64,000 bases of DNA, taken from contig JBAIZL010000002.1 of assembly GCA_036971475.1 (NCBI GenBank), positions 327,821,645-327,885,644 on the forward strand, given 5' to 3'. The DNA comes from Prosapia bicincta (Eukaryota > Arthropoda > Insecta > Hemiptera > Cercopidae). The position numbers were made by a program, and so were the translations under genes. Positions 26,041-41,310 of this stretch are shown here, piece after piece (position 1 is the first letter of the stretch; every line of letters starts with the position of its first letter). A model generated the notes under the pieces. That model worked only from the letters and a program-made list of their open reading frames with translations. It searched no databases and was not told where the DNA came from.

Positions 26041-26420
26041 TTTAACTGATTCCTCGCTACAAGGATTAAACTGGGTAGAAAGGGAATTACGCCCTCTGAT
26101 CAGGGGTAACAGATTCTTCGCTACACCTTCACCATCCAAATGGTTCTGTTGAGTTATCGCTACAAGGGTTAACCTGAGTAGAAATGGAATTACGCCCTCT
26201 GATCAGGGATAACCGATTCCTCGCTACAACTTCACCTTCCAAACGGTTCTGTCGAGTTATCGCTACAACAAGGGTTAACCTGAGTAGAAATGGAATTACG
26301 CCCTCTGATCAGGGGTAACAGATTCCTCGCTACAACTTTACCATCCAAACGGTTCTGTCGAGTTTTCGCTACAATAAGGGTTAAACTGAGTAGAAATGGA
26401 ATTACGCCCTCTGATCAGCG
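26041..26420. repeat. 103-106-bp tandem repeat, about 3.6 units
   Basis: The word GAATTACGCCCTCTGATCAG recurs at 26,084, 26,187, 26,293 and 26,399 (spacings 103, 106 and 106). TTCCTCGCTACAA and AACGGTTCTGTCGAGTT lie at constant positions within each unit. It is GC-richer than its surroundings. The plus-strand open frame 26,290-26,568 runs through it and is not considered a gene. Confidence 0.93.
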
Positions 26421-26688
26421 GAGTAGCCGAGACAAGAGGCACTGTATTGATTTCAAAATAATTTTCAGCTCACTGGGTCAGAGACAGGCGCCTTGGCAAA
26501 GGCCCAAAAACACTGCGCTTTGCACATTTTCGGAGATTACCATAACGTTTGAGATTTATTACAAATGATCAATGATGTGCTTGTGGGGCAGCTAGACAAT
26601 CTAAGCGCTGTGCGACAGCACAACGACATTCTAGGCTACTCTCTTCAACCTCACGTCTACGATATTTAGTTAACTTATTCAATTCATT

Positions 26689-27120
26689 CTATTAGTTCAC
26701 ACTCCCCTTACGTATATATATTGTACAAATTTTCAATAGTTAATAAAAAAACTTTTTATTCGCCCACTCAAATTCAAATAATTTTGTGTTAATTTGTAGT
26801 GCATGACACTTGATGTTAATATGTTTTTTTCAAACATTAATTCATTAATTAAATTTAATTAATTATTTTAGTTTTATATAGGAGGAAAACGTTTCACAAA
26901 AGGAGCAAGGTATGCAATATAGCTATTTCGTGCCATTAACGTTAAAATAACTGATAACATATTAATTCATACAAACAACTGATTTTATGTTACAGATTAT
27001 GTGGTAGAACAACTGTTTTAACGCATAGGTTATTTTACTTTATTTATAATTGTAATTTTTAATAAAAAAATACATATCATAAATATTTTCATTGTTAACC
27101 AAAGTAGGATTGACTTTTTT
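26689..27120 (+). repeat. Interspersed repeat family C, copy 2 (long form)
   Basis: Aligns with 23,961-24,395 from TATTAGTTCACACTC to GTAGGATTGACTTT. It includes TGACACTTGATGTTAATA, TTAATTAAATTTAATTAATT and GGAGCAAGGTATGCAATATA. No target-site duplication was identified. A C10 homopolymer follows at about 27,148-27,157, before array 2 begins. Confidence 0.82.
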
Positions 27121-27944
27121 TATTTACTTTACTTGCTTATTGACTATCCCCCCCCCCTCAGGTCTGACAGTCTCAGTCAGAATGGCGGGATACGCGAATT
27201 TGAAATTGGATTCGTAAGGGGAGAGGTTTCACAAATCTAGATTTGAGATAAATCTACGTACAGATCTATCATTGAGTCATTAAACAATGACATGAAGTCA
27301 ATCCTCTTTCCCCCTTCTTCTCTTTCAAAATTTTCTTTCTTCTACACTTTCCTGCTGAAGAGTTTGCCAAAGATAAGGAATGGACACCAGTTTAGCCTGG
27401 TTCTCCCACATCCAGTACAATACGAATTACATCCCACTATAAGGAATAGACACCAGTTTAGCCTGGTTCTCCCACATCCAATACAATAGGAATTACATCC
27501 CACTGTAAGGAATAGACACCAGTTTAGCCTGGTTCTCCCACATCCAGTACAATAGGAATTACATCCCACTATAAGGAATAGACACCAGTTTAGCCTGGTT
27601 CTCCCACATCCAGTACAATAGGAATTACATCCCACTGTAAGGAATAGACATCAGTTGCGTAAGGTTCTCCCAAACCAACTACAATAGGAGTTACATTCCA
27701 CTGTAAGGAATAGAAACCAGTTTAGCCTGGTATACCCACATCCAGTACAACAGGAATTGCATCCCACTGTAAGGAATAGACATCAGTTGCGTAAGATTCT
27801 CCCAAACCAACTACAATAGGAGTTACATTCCACTGTAAGGAATAGACACCTATAAAAAATGAATTAATGCACGATTTATTAACTTTCTCTCTACATGCCG
27901 CTATAAGAACAGTCACCAGTTACATAAGGTTCTCCCACACCATG

Positions 27945-30900
27945 TACAATAGGAAATACATTGCACTGTAAGGAATAGACCCCCGTTAGGCAACGTTTTA
28001 AAACAATTGGTACAGTAGGAATTATATCCCACTATAAGGAATAGTCCCCAGTTAAGCAACAATATTAAACACTAGGTACAGTAAGAATTACATCCCGCTG
28101 TAAGACATAGACACCAGTTATGCAAGGTTCTCCCACACCATGTACAATAGTCATTTTATGTCCCATTCATTATCTTTCTTCCTACTCGCTACTGTAAGGA
28201 ATAGACACCAGTTACTTAAGGTTCTCCCACACCAAGTACAATAGGAAATACATTGCACTGTAAGGAATAGACCCCGTTAGGCAACGTTTTAAAACAATTG
28301 GTACAGTAGGAATTATATCCGACTATAAGGAATAGTCCCCAGTTAAGCAACAATATTAAACACTAGATACAGTAAGAATTACATCCCGCTGTAAGACATA
28401 GACACCAGTTATGCAAGGTTCTCCCACACCATGTACAATAGTCATTTTATGTCCCATTCATTATCTTTCTTCCTACTAGCTACTGTAAGGAATAGACACC
28501 AGTTACTTAAGGTTCTCCCACACCAAGTACAATAGGAAATACATTGCACTGTAAGGAATAGACCCCCGTTAGGCAACGTTTTAAAACAATTGGTACAGTA
28601 GGAATTATATCCCACTATAAGGAATAGTCCCCAGTTAAGCAACAATATTAAACACTAGGTACAGTAAGAATTACATCCCGCTGTAAGACATAGACACCAG
28701 TTATGCAAGGTTCTCCCACACCATGTACAATAGTCATTTTATGTCCCATTCATTATCTTTCTTCCTACTCGCTACTGTAAGGAATAGACACCAGTTACTT
28801 AAGGTTCTCCCACACCAAGTACAAGAGGAAATACATTGCACTGTAAGGAATAGACCCCCGTTAGGCAACGTTTTAAAACAATTGGTACAGTAGGAATTAT
28901 ATCCCACTATAAGGAATAGTCCCCAGTTAAGCAACAATATTCAACACTAGGTACAGTAAGAATTACATCCCGCTGTAAGACATAGACACCAGTTATGCAA
29001 GGTTCTCCCACACCATGTACAATAGGAAATACATTGCACTGTAAGGAATAGACCCCCGTTAGGCAACGTTTTAAAACAATTGGTACAGTAGGAATTATAT
29101 CCCACTATAAGGAATAGTCCCCAGTTAAGCAACAATATTAAACACTAGGTACAGTAAGAATTACATCCCGCTGTAAGACATAGACACCAGTTATGCAAGG
29201 TTCTCCCACACCATGTACAATAGTCATTTTATGTCCCATTCATTATCTTTCTTCCTACTCGCTACTGTAAGGAATAGACACCAGTTACTTAAGGTTCTCC
29301 CACACCAAGTACAATAGGAAATACATTGCACTGTAAGGAATAGACCCCCGTTAGGCAACGTTTTAAAACAATTGGTACAGTAGGAATTATATCCCACTAT
29401 AAGGAATAGTCCCCAGTTAAGCAACAATATTAAACACTAGGTACAGTAAGAATTACATCCCGCTGTAAGACATAGACACCAGTTATGCAAGGTTCTCCCA
29501 CACCAAGTGCAATAGGAAATACATTGCACTGTAAGGAATAGACCCCCGTTAGGCAACGTTTTAAAACAATTGGTACAGTAGGAATTATATCCCACTATAA
29601 GGAATAGTCTCCAGTTAAGCAACAATATTAAACACTAGGTACAGTAAGAATTACATCCCGCTGTAAGACATAGACACCAGTTATGCAAGGTTCTCCCACA
29701 CCATGTACAATAGTCATTTTATGTCCCATTCATTATCTTTCTTCCTACTCGCTACTGTAAGGAATAGACACCAGTTACTTAAGGTTCTCCCACACCAAGT
29801 ACAAGAGGAAATACATTGCACTGTAAGGAATAGACCCCCGTTAGGCAACGTTTTAAAACAATTGGTACAGTAGGAATTATATCCCACTATAAGGAATAGT
29901 CTCCAGTTAAGCAACAATATTAAACACTAGGTACAGTAAGAATTACATCCCGCTGTAAGACATAGACACCAGTTATGCAAGGTTCTCCCACACCATGTAC
30001 AATAGTCATTTTATGTCCCATTCATTATCTTTCTTCCTACTCGCTACTGTAAGGAATAGACACCAGTTACTTAAGGTTCTCCCACACCAAGTACAAGAGG
30101 AAATACATTGCACTGTAAGGAATAGACCCCCGTTAGGCAACGTTTTAAAACAATTGGTACAGTAGGAATTATATCCCACTATAAGGAATAGTCCCCAGTT
30201 AAGCAACAATATTAAACACTAGGTACAGTAAGAATTACATCCCGCTGTAAGACATAGACACCAGTTATGCAAGGTTCTCCCACACCAAGTGCAATAGGAA
30301 ATACATTGCACTGTAAGGAATAGACCCCCGTTAGGCAACGTTTTAAAACAATTGGTACAGTAGGAATTATATCCCACTATAAGGAATAGTCTCCAGTTAA
30401 GCAACAATATTAAACACTAGGTACAGTAAGAATTACATCCCGCTGTAAGACATAGACACCAGTTATGCAAGGTTCTCCCACACCATGTACAATAGTTATT
30501 TTATGTCCCATTCATTATCTTTCTTCCTACTCGCTACTGTAAGGAATAGACACCAGTTACTTAAGGTTCTCCCACACCAAGTACAAGAGGAAATACATTG
30601 CACTGTAAGGAATAGACCCCCGTTAGGCAACGTTATAAAACAATTGGTACAGTAGGAATTATATCCCACTATAAGGAATAGTCCCCAGTTAAGCAACAAT
30701 ATTAAACACTAGGTACAGTAAGAATTACATCCCGCTGTAAGACATAGACACCAGTTATGCAAGGTTCTCCCACACCATGTACAATAGTCATTTTATGTCC
30801 CATTCATTATCTTTCTTCCTACTCGCTACTGTAAGGAATAGACACCAGTTACTTAAGGTTCTCCCACACCAAGTACAATAGGAAATACATTGCACTGTAA

Positions 30901-33135
30901 GGAATTGACCCCCGTTAGGCAACGTTTTAAAACAATTGGTACAGTAGGAATTATATCCCACTATAAGGAATAGTCCCCAGTTAAGCAACAATATTAAACA
31001 CTAGGTACAGTAAGAATTACATCCCGCTGTAAGACATAGACACCAGTTAATCAAGGTTCTCCCACACCATGTACAATAGTCATTTTATGTCCCATTCATT
31101 ATCTTTCTTCCTACTAGCTACTGTAAGGAATAGACACCAGTTACTTAAGGTTCTCCCACACCAAGTACAATAGGAAATACATTGCACTGTAAGGAATTGA
31201 CCCCCGTTAGGCAACGTTTTAAAACAATTGGTACAGTAGGAATTATATCCCACTATAAGGAATAGTCCCCAGTTAAGCAACAATATTAAACACTAGGTAC
31301 AGTAAGAATTACATCCCGCTGTAAGACATAGACACCAGTTAATCAAGGTTCTCCCACACCATGTACAATAGTCATTTTATGTCCCATTCATTATCTTTCT
31401 TCCTACTAGCTACTGTAAGGAATAGACACCAGTTACTTAAGGTTCTCCCACATCAAGTACAATAGGAAATACATTGCACTGTAAGGAATAGACCCCCGTT
31501 AGGCAACGTTTTAAAACAATTGGTACAGTAGGAATTATATCCCACTATAAGGAATAGTCCCCAGTTAAGCAACAATATTAAACACTAGGTACAGTAAGAA
31601 TTACATCCCGCTGTAAGACATAGACACCAGTTGTGCAAGGTTCTCCCACACCAAGTGCAATAGGAAATACATTGCACTGTAAGGAATAGACCCCCGTTAG
31701 GCAACGTTTTAAAACAATTGGTACAGTAGGAATTATATCCCACTATAAGGAATAGTCTCCAGTTAAGCAACAATATTAAACACTAGGTACAGTAAGAATT
31801 ACATCCCGCTGTAAGACATAGACACCAGTTATGCAAGGTTCTCCCACACCATGTACAATAGTCATTTTATGTCCCATTCATTATCTTTCTTCCTACTCGC
31901 TACTGTAAGGAATAGACACCAGTTACTTAAGGTTCTCCCACACCAAGTACAAGAGGAAATACATTGCACTGTAAGGAATAGACCCCCGTTAGGCAACGTT
32001 TTAAAACAATTGGTACAGTAGGAATTATATCCCACTATAAGGAATAGTCCCCAGTTAAGCAACAATATTCAACACTAGGTACAGTAAGAATTACATCCCG
32101 CTGTAAGACATAGACACCAGTTATGCAAGGTTCTCCCACACCATGTACAATAGGAAATACATTGCACTGTAAGGAATAGACCCCCGTTAGGCAACGTTTT
32201 AAAACAATTGGTACAGTAGGAATTATATCCCACTATAAGGAATAGTCCCCAGTTAAGCAACAATATTAAACACTAGGTACAGTAAGAATTACATTCCGCT
32301 GTAAGACATAGACACCAGTTATGCAAGGTTCTCCCACACCAAGTGCAATAGGAAATACATTGCACTGTAAGGAATAGACCCCCGTTAGGCAACGTTTTAA
32401 AACAATTGGTACAGTAGGAATTATATCCCACTATAAGGAATAGTCCCCAGTTAAGCAACAATATTAAACACTAGGTACAGTAAGAATTACATCCCGCTGT
32501 AAGACATAGACACCAGTTATGCAAGGTTCTCCCACACCATGTACAATAGTCATTTTATGTCCCATTCATTATCTTTCTTCCTACTCGCTACTGTAAGGAA
32601 TAGACACCAGTTACTTAAGGTTCTCCCACACCAAGTACAATAGGAAATACATTGCACTGTAAGGAATAGACCCCCGTTAGGCAACGTTTTAAAACAATTG
32701 GTACAGTAGGAATTATATCCCACTATAAGGAATAGTCCCCAGTTAAGCAACAATATTAAACACTAGGTACAGTAAGAATTACATCCCGCTGTAAGACATA
32801 GACACCAGTTATGCAAGGTTCTCCCACACCATGTACAATAGTCATTTTATGTCCCATTCATTATCTTTCTTCCTACTCGCTACTGTAAGGAATAGACACC
32901 AGTTACTTAAGGTTCTCCCACACCAAGTACAATAGGAAATACATTGCACTGTAAGGAATAGACCCCCGTTAGGCAACGTTTTAAAACAATTGGTACAGTA
33001 GGAATTATATCCCACTATAAGGAATAGTCCCCAGTTAAGCAACAATATTAAACACTAGGTACAGTAAGAATTACATCCCGCTGTAAGAAATAGACACCAG
33101 TTATGCAAGGTTCTCCCACACCAAGTACAATAGGA
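27945..33135. repeat. Array 2: 292-bp and 198-bp higher-order units
   Basis: The landmark AGTTAAGCAACAATATT recurs with exact spacings. Counting from 28,645 to 33,045 there are eleven intervals of 292 bp and six of 198 bp, which total exactly 4,400 bp. A 292-bp unit is three 66-bp monomers plus one ~94-bp long monomer. The 198-bp unit is the same unit with the long monomer missing. Two junction versions exist for the shorter unit: ACCATGTACAATAGGAAAT (about 28,993 and 32,137) and ACCAAGTGCAATAGGAAAT (about 29,503, 30,285, 31,651 and 32,339). Confidence 0.93.
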
Positions 33136-33141
33136 AATACC

Positions 33142-36100
33142 TATCACTGTAAGGAATAGTCAACAGTTATGTAACGTTATCCCTCACCAAATACAATAAG
33201 AATTACATCCCACCGTAAGGAATAGACACATGTTACGCAAAGTTCTCAAACCCCAAGAACAATAGGATTTATATCCCACTGTAGGGAATAGATATCAGTT
33301 ACGAAAGGTTCTGACACACCATGTACAATTAGATTTTAATGCCCCATTCATTAACTTTCTCCCTACAGGCCACTGTAAGGATTATACTCCAATTATGCAA
33401 GGTTCTTTTACTCCAAGTACAATTGGAATTACATCCCAATGTAAGGAATAGACAGCAGTTACGCACGGTACTACCACAAAAAGTACAATAGAAATTACAT
33501 CCTACTGTAAGGAATAGACACCAGTTACGCACGGTACTACCACACCAAGTACAATAGAAATTACATCCCATTGTAAGGAATAGACACCAATTACGCAAGG
33601 TTCTTCCACGCCACGTACATAGGAATTAAATGCACATTATTTACTTTCTCCCTACACAGCACTGCAAGGAATAGACACCAATTACACAAGATTCTCTCAC
33701 ACCAAGCACAATAGGAATTTCACCCCACTGTAAGGAATAGACACTAGTTATGCAAGGTTCTCCCACACCAAGTACAATAGAAATTACATCCCATTGTAAG
33801 GGATAGACACCAATTACGCATGGTTCTTCCACGCCACGTACATAAGAATTAAATGCCCCTTTATTTTCTCTCTCCCTACACGCCAATGTAAGGATTAGAC
33901 ACCAATTACGCAAGATTCTCAAACGCCAAGTACAACAGGAATTACATCCCAATTTAAGACACCATTTATACAACGTTCTCCCACACCATGTACAATAAGG
34001 ATTTAATGCCCCATTCATAAACATTCTCCCTACACGTAAGTGTAAGGATTATACACCAATTACACAAGGTTCTCCCACGCTAGGTACAATGGGAATTACA
34101 TCCCACTGTAAGGAATAGACCCCAGTTACGTAAGGTTATCCCACACTAAGCACAATAGGAATTACATCCCACTGTAAGGAATAGACCCCAATTACGCATT
34201 GTTTCCAAACACTAGGTACAGTAGGAATTACATTACGCTGTAAGGAATAGACACCAGTAATGCAACGTTCTCCCACACCAAGTACAAAAAGAATTATATC
34301 CCACTGTAGGAAACAGACCGAAGGTACGCAATGTTTTCAAACACTAGGTATAGTACAAATTACATACCACTGTAAGGAATAGACACCAGTTATACAAGGT
34401 TCTCCCACACCAAGTACAATAGGAATTATATCCCACTGTAGGAAAAAGACACCAATTAAGTAAGGTTCTTCCATATCAAGTGCAGTAGGAATTTCATCTC
34501 ACTGTGAGGAATAGACCCCAGTAATACAAAATTCGCAAACACCAAGTACAATAGGAATTTTATCACACTTTAAAGAACAGACACCAGTTAAGTAAGGTTC
34601 TCCCACACCAAGTAAAAAAGAAAATACATACCACTGTAAGGAATAGACAACAGTTATGCAAGGGTCTCCCACACCAAGTACAATAGAAATTACATCCCAT
34701 TGTAAGGGATAGACACCAATTACGCAAGGTCTTCCACACCACGTACATAAGAATTAAATGCCCCATTATTTACTTTCTCCCTGCACGCCACTGTAAGGAA
34801 TAGACACCAATTACGCAAGATACTCCCACGCCAAGTACAACAGGAATTACATCCAAATTTAAGACACCATTTATACAACGTTCTCCCACACCATGTACAA
34901 TAGGAATTTAATGCCCCATTCATAAACATCCTACACGTAAGTGTAAGAATTACACCAATTACACAAGGTTCTCCCACGCTAATTACAACGGGAATTACAT
35001 CCCACTGTAAGGAATAGACCCCAGTTACGTGAGGTTATCCCACACCAAGCACAATAGGAATTACATCCCACTGTAAGGAATAAACCCCAATCACGCATCG
35101 TTTCCAAACACTAGGTACATCCCACTATAAGGAATAGACACCAGTTTAGCCTGGTTCTCCACACATCCAGTACAATAGGAATTACATCCCACTATAAGGA
35201 ATAGACACCAGTTTAGCCTGGTTCTCCCACATCCAGTACAATAGGAATTACATCCCACTGTAAGGAATAGACACCAGTTTAGCCTGGTTCTCCCACATCC
35301 AGTACAATAGGAATTACATCCCACTATAAGGAATAGACACCAGTTTAGCCTGGTTCTCCCACATCCAGTACAATAGGAATTACATCCCACTGTAAGGAAT
35401 AGACATCAGTTGCGTAAGGTTCTCCCAAACCAACTACAATAGGAGTTACATTCCACTGTAAGGAATAGAAACCAGTTTAGCCTGGTATACCCACATCCAG
35501 TACAACAGGAATTGCATCCCACTGTAAGGAATAGACATCAGTTGCGTAAGATTCTCCCAAACCAACTACAATAGGAGTTACATTCCACTGTAAGGAATAG
35601 ACACCTATAAAAAATGAATTAATGCACGATTTATTAACTTTCTCTCTACATGCCGCTATAAGAACAGTCACCAGTTACATAAGGTTCTCCCACACCATGT
35701 ACAATAGTCATTTTATGTCCCATTCATTATCTTTCTTCCTACTCGCTACTGTAAGGAATAGACACCAGTTACTTAAGGTTCTCCCACACCAAGTACAATA
35801 GGAAATACATTGCACTGTAAGGAATAGACCCCTGTTAGGCAACGTTTTAAAACAATTGGTACAGTAGGAATTATATCCCACTATAAGGAATAGTCCCCAG
35901 TTAAGCAACAATATTAAACACTAGGTACAGTAAGAATTACATCCCGTTGTAAGACATAGACACCAGTTATGCAAGGTTCTCCCACACCATGTACAATAGT
36001 CATTTTATGTCCCATTCATTATCTTTCTTCCTACTCGCTACTGTAAGGAATAGACACCAGTTACTTAAGGTTCTCCCACACCAAGTACAATAGGAAATAC

Positions 36101-39100
36101 ATATCACTGTAAGGAATAGTCAACAGTTATGTAACGTTATCCCTCACCAAATACAATAAGAATTACATCCCACCATAAGGAATAGACACAAGTTACGCAA
36201 AGTTCTCAAACCCCAAGAACAATAGGATTTATATCCCACTGTAGGGAATAGATATCAGTTACTAAAGGTTCTGACACACCATGTACAATTAGATTTTAAT
36301 GCCCCATTCATTAACTTTCTCCCTACAGGCCACTGTAAGGATTATACTCCAATTACGCAAGGTTCTTCAACTCCAAGTACAATTGGAATTACATCCCAAT
36401 GTAAGGAATAGACACCAGTTACGCACGGTACTACCACACCAAGTACAATAGAAATTACATCCCATTGTAAGGAATAGACACCAATTACGCAAGGTTCTTC
36501 CACGCCACGTACATAAGAGTTAAATGCCCATTATTTACTTTCTCCCTACACAGCACTGCAAGGAATAGACACCAATTACACAAGATTCTCTCACACCAAG
36601 CACAATAGGAATTACACCCCACTGTAAGGAATAGACACCAGTTATGCAAGGTTCTCCCACACCAAGTACAATAGAAATTACATCCCATTGTAAGGGATAG
36701 ACACCAATTACGCATGGTTCTTCCATGCCACGTACATAAGAATTAAATGACCCTTTATTTTCTTTCTCCCTACACGCCAATGTAAGGATTAGACACCAAT
36801 TACGCAAGATTCTCCCACGCCAAGTACAACAGGAATTACATCCCAATTTAAGACACCATTTATACAATGTTCTCCCACACCATGTACAATAAGGATTTAA
36901 TGCCCCATTCATAAACATTCTCCCTACATGTAAGTGTAAGGATTATACACCAATTACACAAGGTTCTCCCACGCTAGGTACAATGGGAATTACATCCCAC
37001 TGTAAGGAATAGACCCCAGTTACGTAAGGTTATCCCACACTAAGCACAATAGGAATTACATCCCACTGTAAGGAATAGACCCCAATTACGCATTGTTTCC
37101 AAACACTAGGTACAGTAGGAATTACATTACGCTGTAAGGAATAGACACCAGTAATGCAACGTTCTCCCACACCAAGTACAAAAAGAATTATATCCCACTG
37201 TAGGGAATAGACCGAAGGTACGCAATGTTTTCAAACACTAGGTATAGTACAAATTACATACCACTGTAAGGAATAGACACCAGTTATACAAGGTTCTCCC
37301 ACACCAAGTACAATAGGAATTATATCCCACTGTAGGAAAAAGACACCAATTAAGTAAGGTTCTTCCATATCAAGTGCAGTAGGAATTTCATCTCACTGTG
37401 AGGAATAGACCCCAGTAATACAAAGTTCGCAAACACCAAGTACAATAGGAATTTTATCACACTTTAAAGAACAGACACCAGTTAAGTAAGGTTCTCCCAC
37501 ACCAAGTAAAAAAGGAAATACATAACACTGTATGGAATAGACACCAGTTATGCAAGGGTCTCCCACACCAAGTACAATAGAAATTACATCCCATTGTAAG
37601 GGATAGACACCAATTACGCAAGGTCTTCCACACCACGTACATAAGAATTAAATGCCCCATTATTTACTTTCTCCCTGCACGCCACTGTAAGGAATAGACA
37701 CCAATTACGCAAGATACTCCCAAGCCAAGTACAACAGGAATTACATCCAAATTTAAGACACCATTTATACAACGTTCTCCCACACAATGTACAATAGGAA
37801 TTTAATGCCCCATTCATAAACATCCTACACGTAAGTGTAAGAATTACACCAATTACACAAGGTTCTCCCACGCTAATTACAACGGGAATTACATCCCACT
37901 GTAAGGAATAGACCCCAGTTACGTGAGGTTATCCCACACCAAGCACAATAGGAATTACATCCCATTGTAAGGAATAGACCCCAATCACGCATCGTTTCCA
38001 AACACTAGGTACATCCCACTATAAGGAATAGACACCAGTTTAGCCTGGTTCTCCACACATCCAGTACAATAGGAATTACATCCCACTATAAGGAATAGAC
38101 ACCAGTTCAGCCTGGTTCTCCCACATCCAGTACAATAGGAATTACATCCCACTGTAAGGAATAGACACCAGTTTAGCCTGGTTCTCCCACATCCAGTACA
38201 ATAGGAATTACATCCCACTATAAGGAATAGACACCAGTTTAGCCTGGTTCTCCCACATCCAGTACAATAGGAATTACATCCCACTGTAAGGAATAGACAT
38301 CAGTTGCGTAAGGTTCTCCCAAACCAACTACAATAGGAGTTACATTCCACTGTAAGGAATAGAAACCAGTTTAGCCTGGTATACCCACATCCAGTACAAC
38401 AGGAATTGCATCCCACTGTAAGGAATAGACATCAGTTGCGTAAGATTCTCCCAAACCAACTACAATAGGAGTTACATTCCACTGTAAGGAATAGACACCT
38501 ATAAAAAATGAATTAATGCACCATTTATTAACTTTCTCTCTACATGCCGCTATAAGAACAGCCACCAGTTACATAAGCTTCTCCCACACCATGTACAATA
38601 GTCATTTTATGTCCCATTCATTATCTTTCTTCCTACTCGCTACTGTAAGGAATAGACACCAGTTACTTAAGGTTCTCCCACACCAAGTACAATAGGAAAT
38701 ACATTGCACTGTAAGGAATAGACCCCCGTTAGGCAACGTTTTAAAACAATTGGTACAGTAGGAACTATATCCCACTATAAGGAATAGTCCCCAGTTAAGC
38801 AACAATATTAAACACTAGGTACAGTAAGAATTACATCCCGTTGTAAGACATAGACACCAGTTATGCAAGGTTCTCCCACACCATGTACAATAGTCATTTT
38901 ATGTCCCATTCATTATCTTTCTTCCTACTCGCTACTGTAAGGAATAGACACCAGTTACATAAGGTTCTCCCACACCAAGTACAATAGGAAATACATTGCA
39001 CTGTAAGGAATAGACCCCCGTTAGGCAACGTTTTAAAACAATTGGTACAGTAGGAATTATATCCCACTATAAGGAATAGTCCCCAGTTAAGCAACAATAT

Positions 39101-41310
39101 TAAACACTAGGTACAGTAAGAATTACATCCCGCTGTAAGACATAGACACCAGTTATGCAAGGTTCTCCCACACCATGTACAATAGTCATTTTATGTCCCA
39201 TTCATTATCTTTCTTCTACTCGCTACTGTAAGGAATAGACACCAGTTACTTAAGGTTCTCCCACACCAAGTACAATAGGAAATACATTGCACTGTAAGGA
39301 ATAGACCCCCGTTAGGCAACGTTTTAAAACAATTGGTACAGTAGGAATTATATCCCACTATAAGGAATAGTCCCCAGTTAAGCAACAATATTAAAAACTA
39401 GGTACAGTAAGAATTAGATCCCGCTGTAAGAAATAGACACCAGTTATGCAAGGTTCTCCCACACCAAGTACAATAGGAAATACATATCACTGTAAGGAAT
39501 AGTCAACAGTCATGTAACGTTATCCCTCACCAAATACAATAAGAATTACATCCCACCATAAGGAATAGACACAAGTTACGCAAAGTTCTCAAACCCCAAG
39601 AACAATAGGATTTATATCCCACTGTAGGGAATAGATATCAGTTACGAAAGGTTCTGATACACCATGTACAATTAGATTTTAATGCCCCATTGATTAACTT
39701 TCTCCCTACAGGCCACTGTAAGGATTATACTCCAATTACGCAAGGTTCTTCAACTCCAAGTACAATCGGAATTACATCCCAATGTAAGGAATAGACACCA
39801 GTTACGCACGGTACTACCACACCAAGTACAATAGAAATTACATCCCATTGTAAGGAATAGACACCAATTACGCAAGGTTCTTCCACGCCACGTACATAAG
39901 AATTAAATGCCCATTATTTACTTTCTCCCTACACAGCACTGCAAGGAATAGACACCAATTACACAAGATTCTCTCACACCAAGCACAATAGGAATTACAC
40001 CCCACTGTAAGGAATAGACACCAGTTATGCAAGGTTCTCCCACACCAAGTACAATAGAAATTACATCCCATTGTAAGGGATAGACACCAATTACGCATGG
40101 TTCTTCCATGCCACGTACATAAGAATTAAATGCCCCTTTATTTTCTTTCTCCCTACACGCCAATGTAAGGATTAGACACCAATTACGCAAGATTCTCCCA
40201 CGCCAAGTACAACAGGAATTACATCCCAATTTAAGACACCATTTATACAACGTTCTCCCACACCATGTACAATAAGGATTTAATGCCCCATTCATAAACA
40301 TTCTCCCTACACGTAAGTGTAAGGATTATACACCAATTACACAAGGTTCTCCCACGCTAGGTACAATGGGAATTACATCCCACTGTAAGGAATAGACCCC
40401 AGTTACGTAAGGTTATCCCACACTAAGCACAATAGGAATTACATCCCACTGTAAGGAATAGACCCCAATTACGCATTGTTTCCAAACACTAGGTACAGTA
40501 GGAATTACATTACGCTATAAGGAATAGACACCAGTAATGCAACGTTCTCCCACACCAAGTACAAAAAGAATTATATCCCACTGTAGGGAATAGACCGAAG
40601 GTACGCAATGTTTTCAAACACTAGGTATAGTACAAATTACATACCACTGTAAGGAATAGACACCAGTTATACAAGGTTCTCCCACACCAAGTACAATAGG
40701 AATTATATCCCACTGTAGGAAAAAGACACCAATTAAGTAAGGTTCTTCCATATCAAGTGCAGTAGGAATTTCATCTCACTGTGAGGAATAGACCCCAGTA
40801 ATACAAAGTTCGCAAACACCAAGTACAATAGGAATTTTATCACACTTTAAAGAACAGACACCAGTTAAGTAAGGTTCTCCCACACCAAGTAAAAAAGGAA
40901 ATACATACCACTGTATGGAATAGACACCAGTTATGCAAGGGTCTCCCACACCAAGTACAATAGAAATTACATCCTATTGTAAGGGATAGACACCAATTAC
41001 GCAAGGCCTTCCACACCACGTACATGAGAATTAAATGCCCCATTATTTACTTTCTCCCTGCACGCCACTGTAAGGAATAGACACCAATTACGCAAGATAC
41101 TCCCAAGCCAAGTACAACAGGAATTACATCCAAATTTAAGACACCATTTATACAACGTTCTTCCACACCATGTACAATAGGAATTTAATGCCCCATTCAT
41201 AAACATCCTACACGTAAGTGTAAGAATTATACACCAATTACACAAGGTTCTCCCACGCTAATTACAACGGGAATTACATCCCACTGTAAGGAATAGACCC
41301 CAATCACGCA
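33142..41310. repeat. Array 2: ~3-kb higher-order repeat, 2.5 copies
   Basis: Starting at TATCACTGTAAGGAATAGTC, copies begin at 33,142, 36,102 and 39,485 (2,960 bp, 3,383 bp and a partial of about 1.8 kb). Copy 1 has one extra 66-bp monomer near 33,450-33,520. Copy 2 has an extra ~489 bp of 292-bp-type units near 38,890-39,400. Each of the first two copies contains an embedded block of TTTAGCCTGG-type monomers (about 35,120-35,670 and 38,015-38,565), also found at the left edge of the array (27,372-27,920). Confidence 0.9.
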
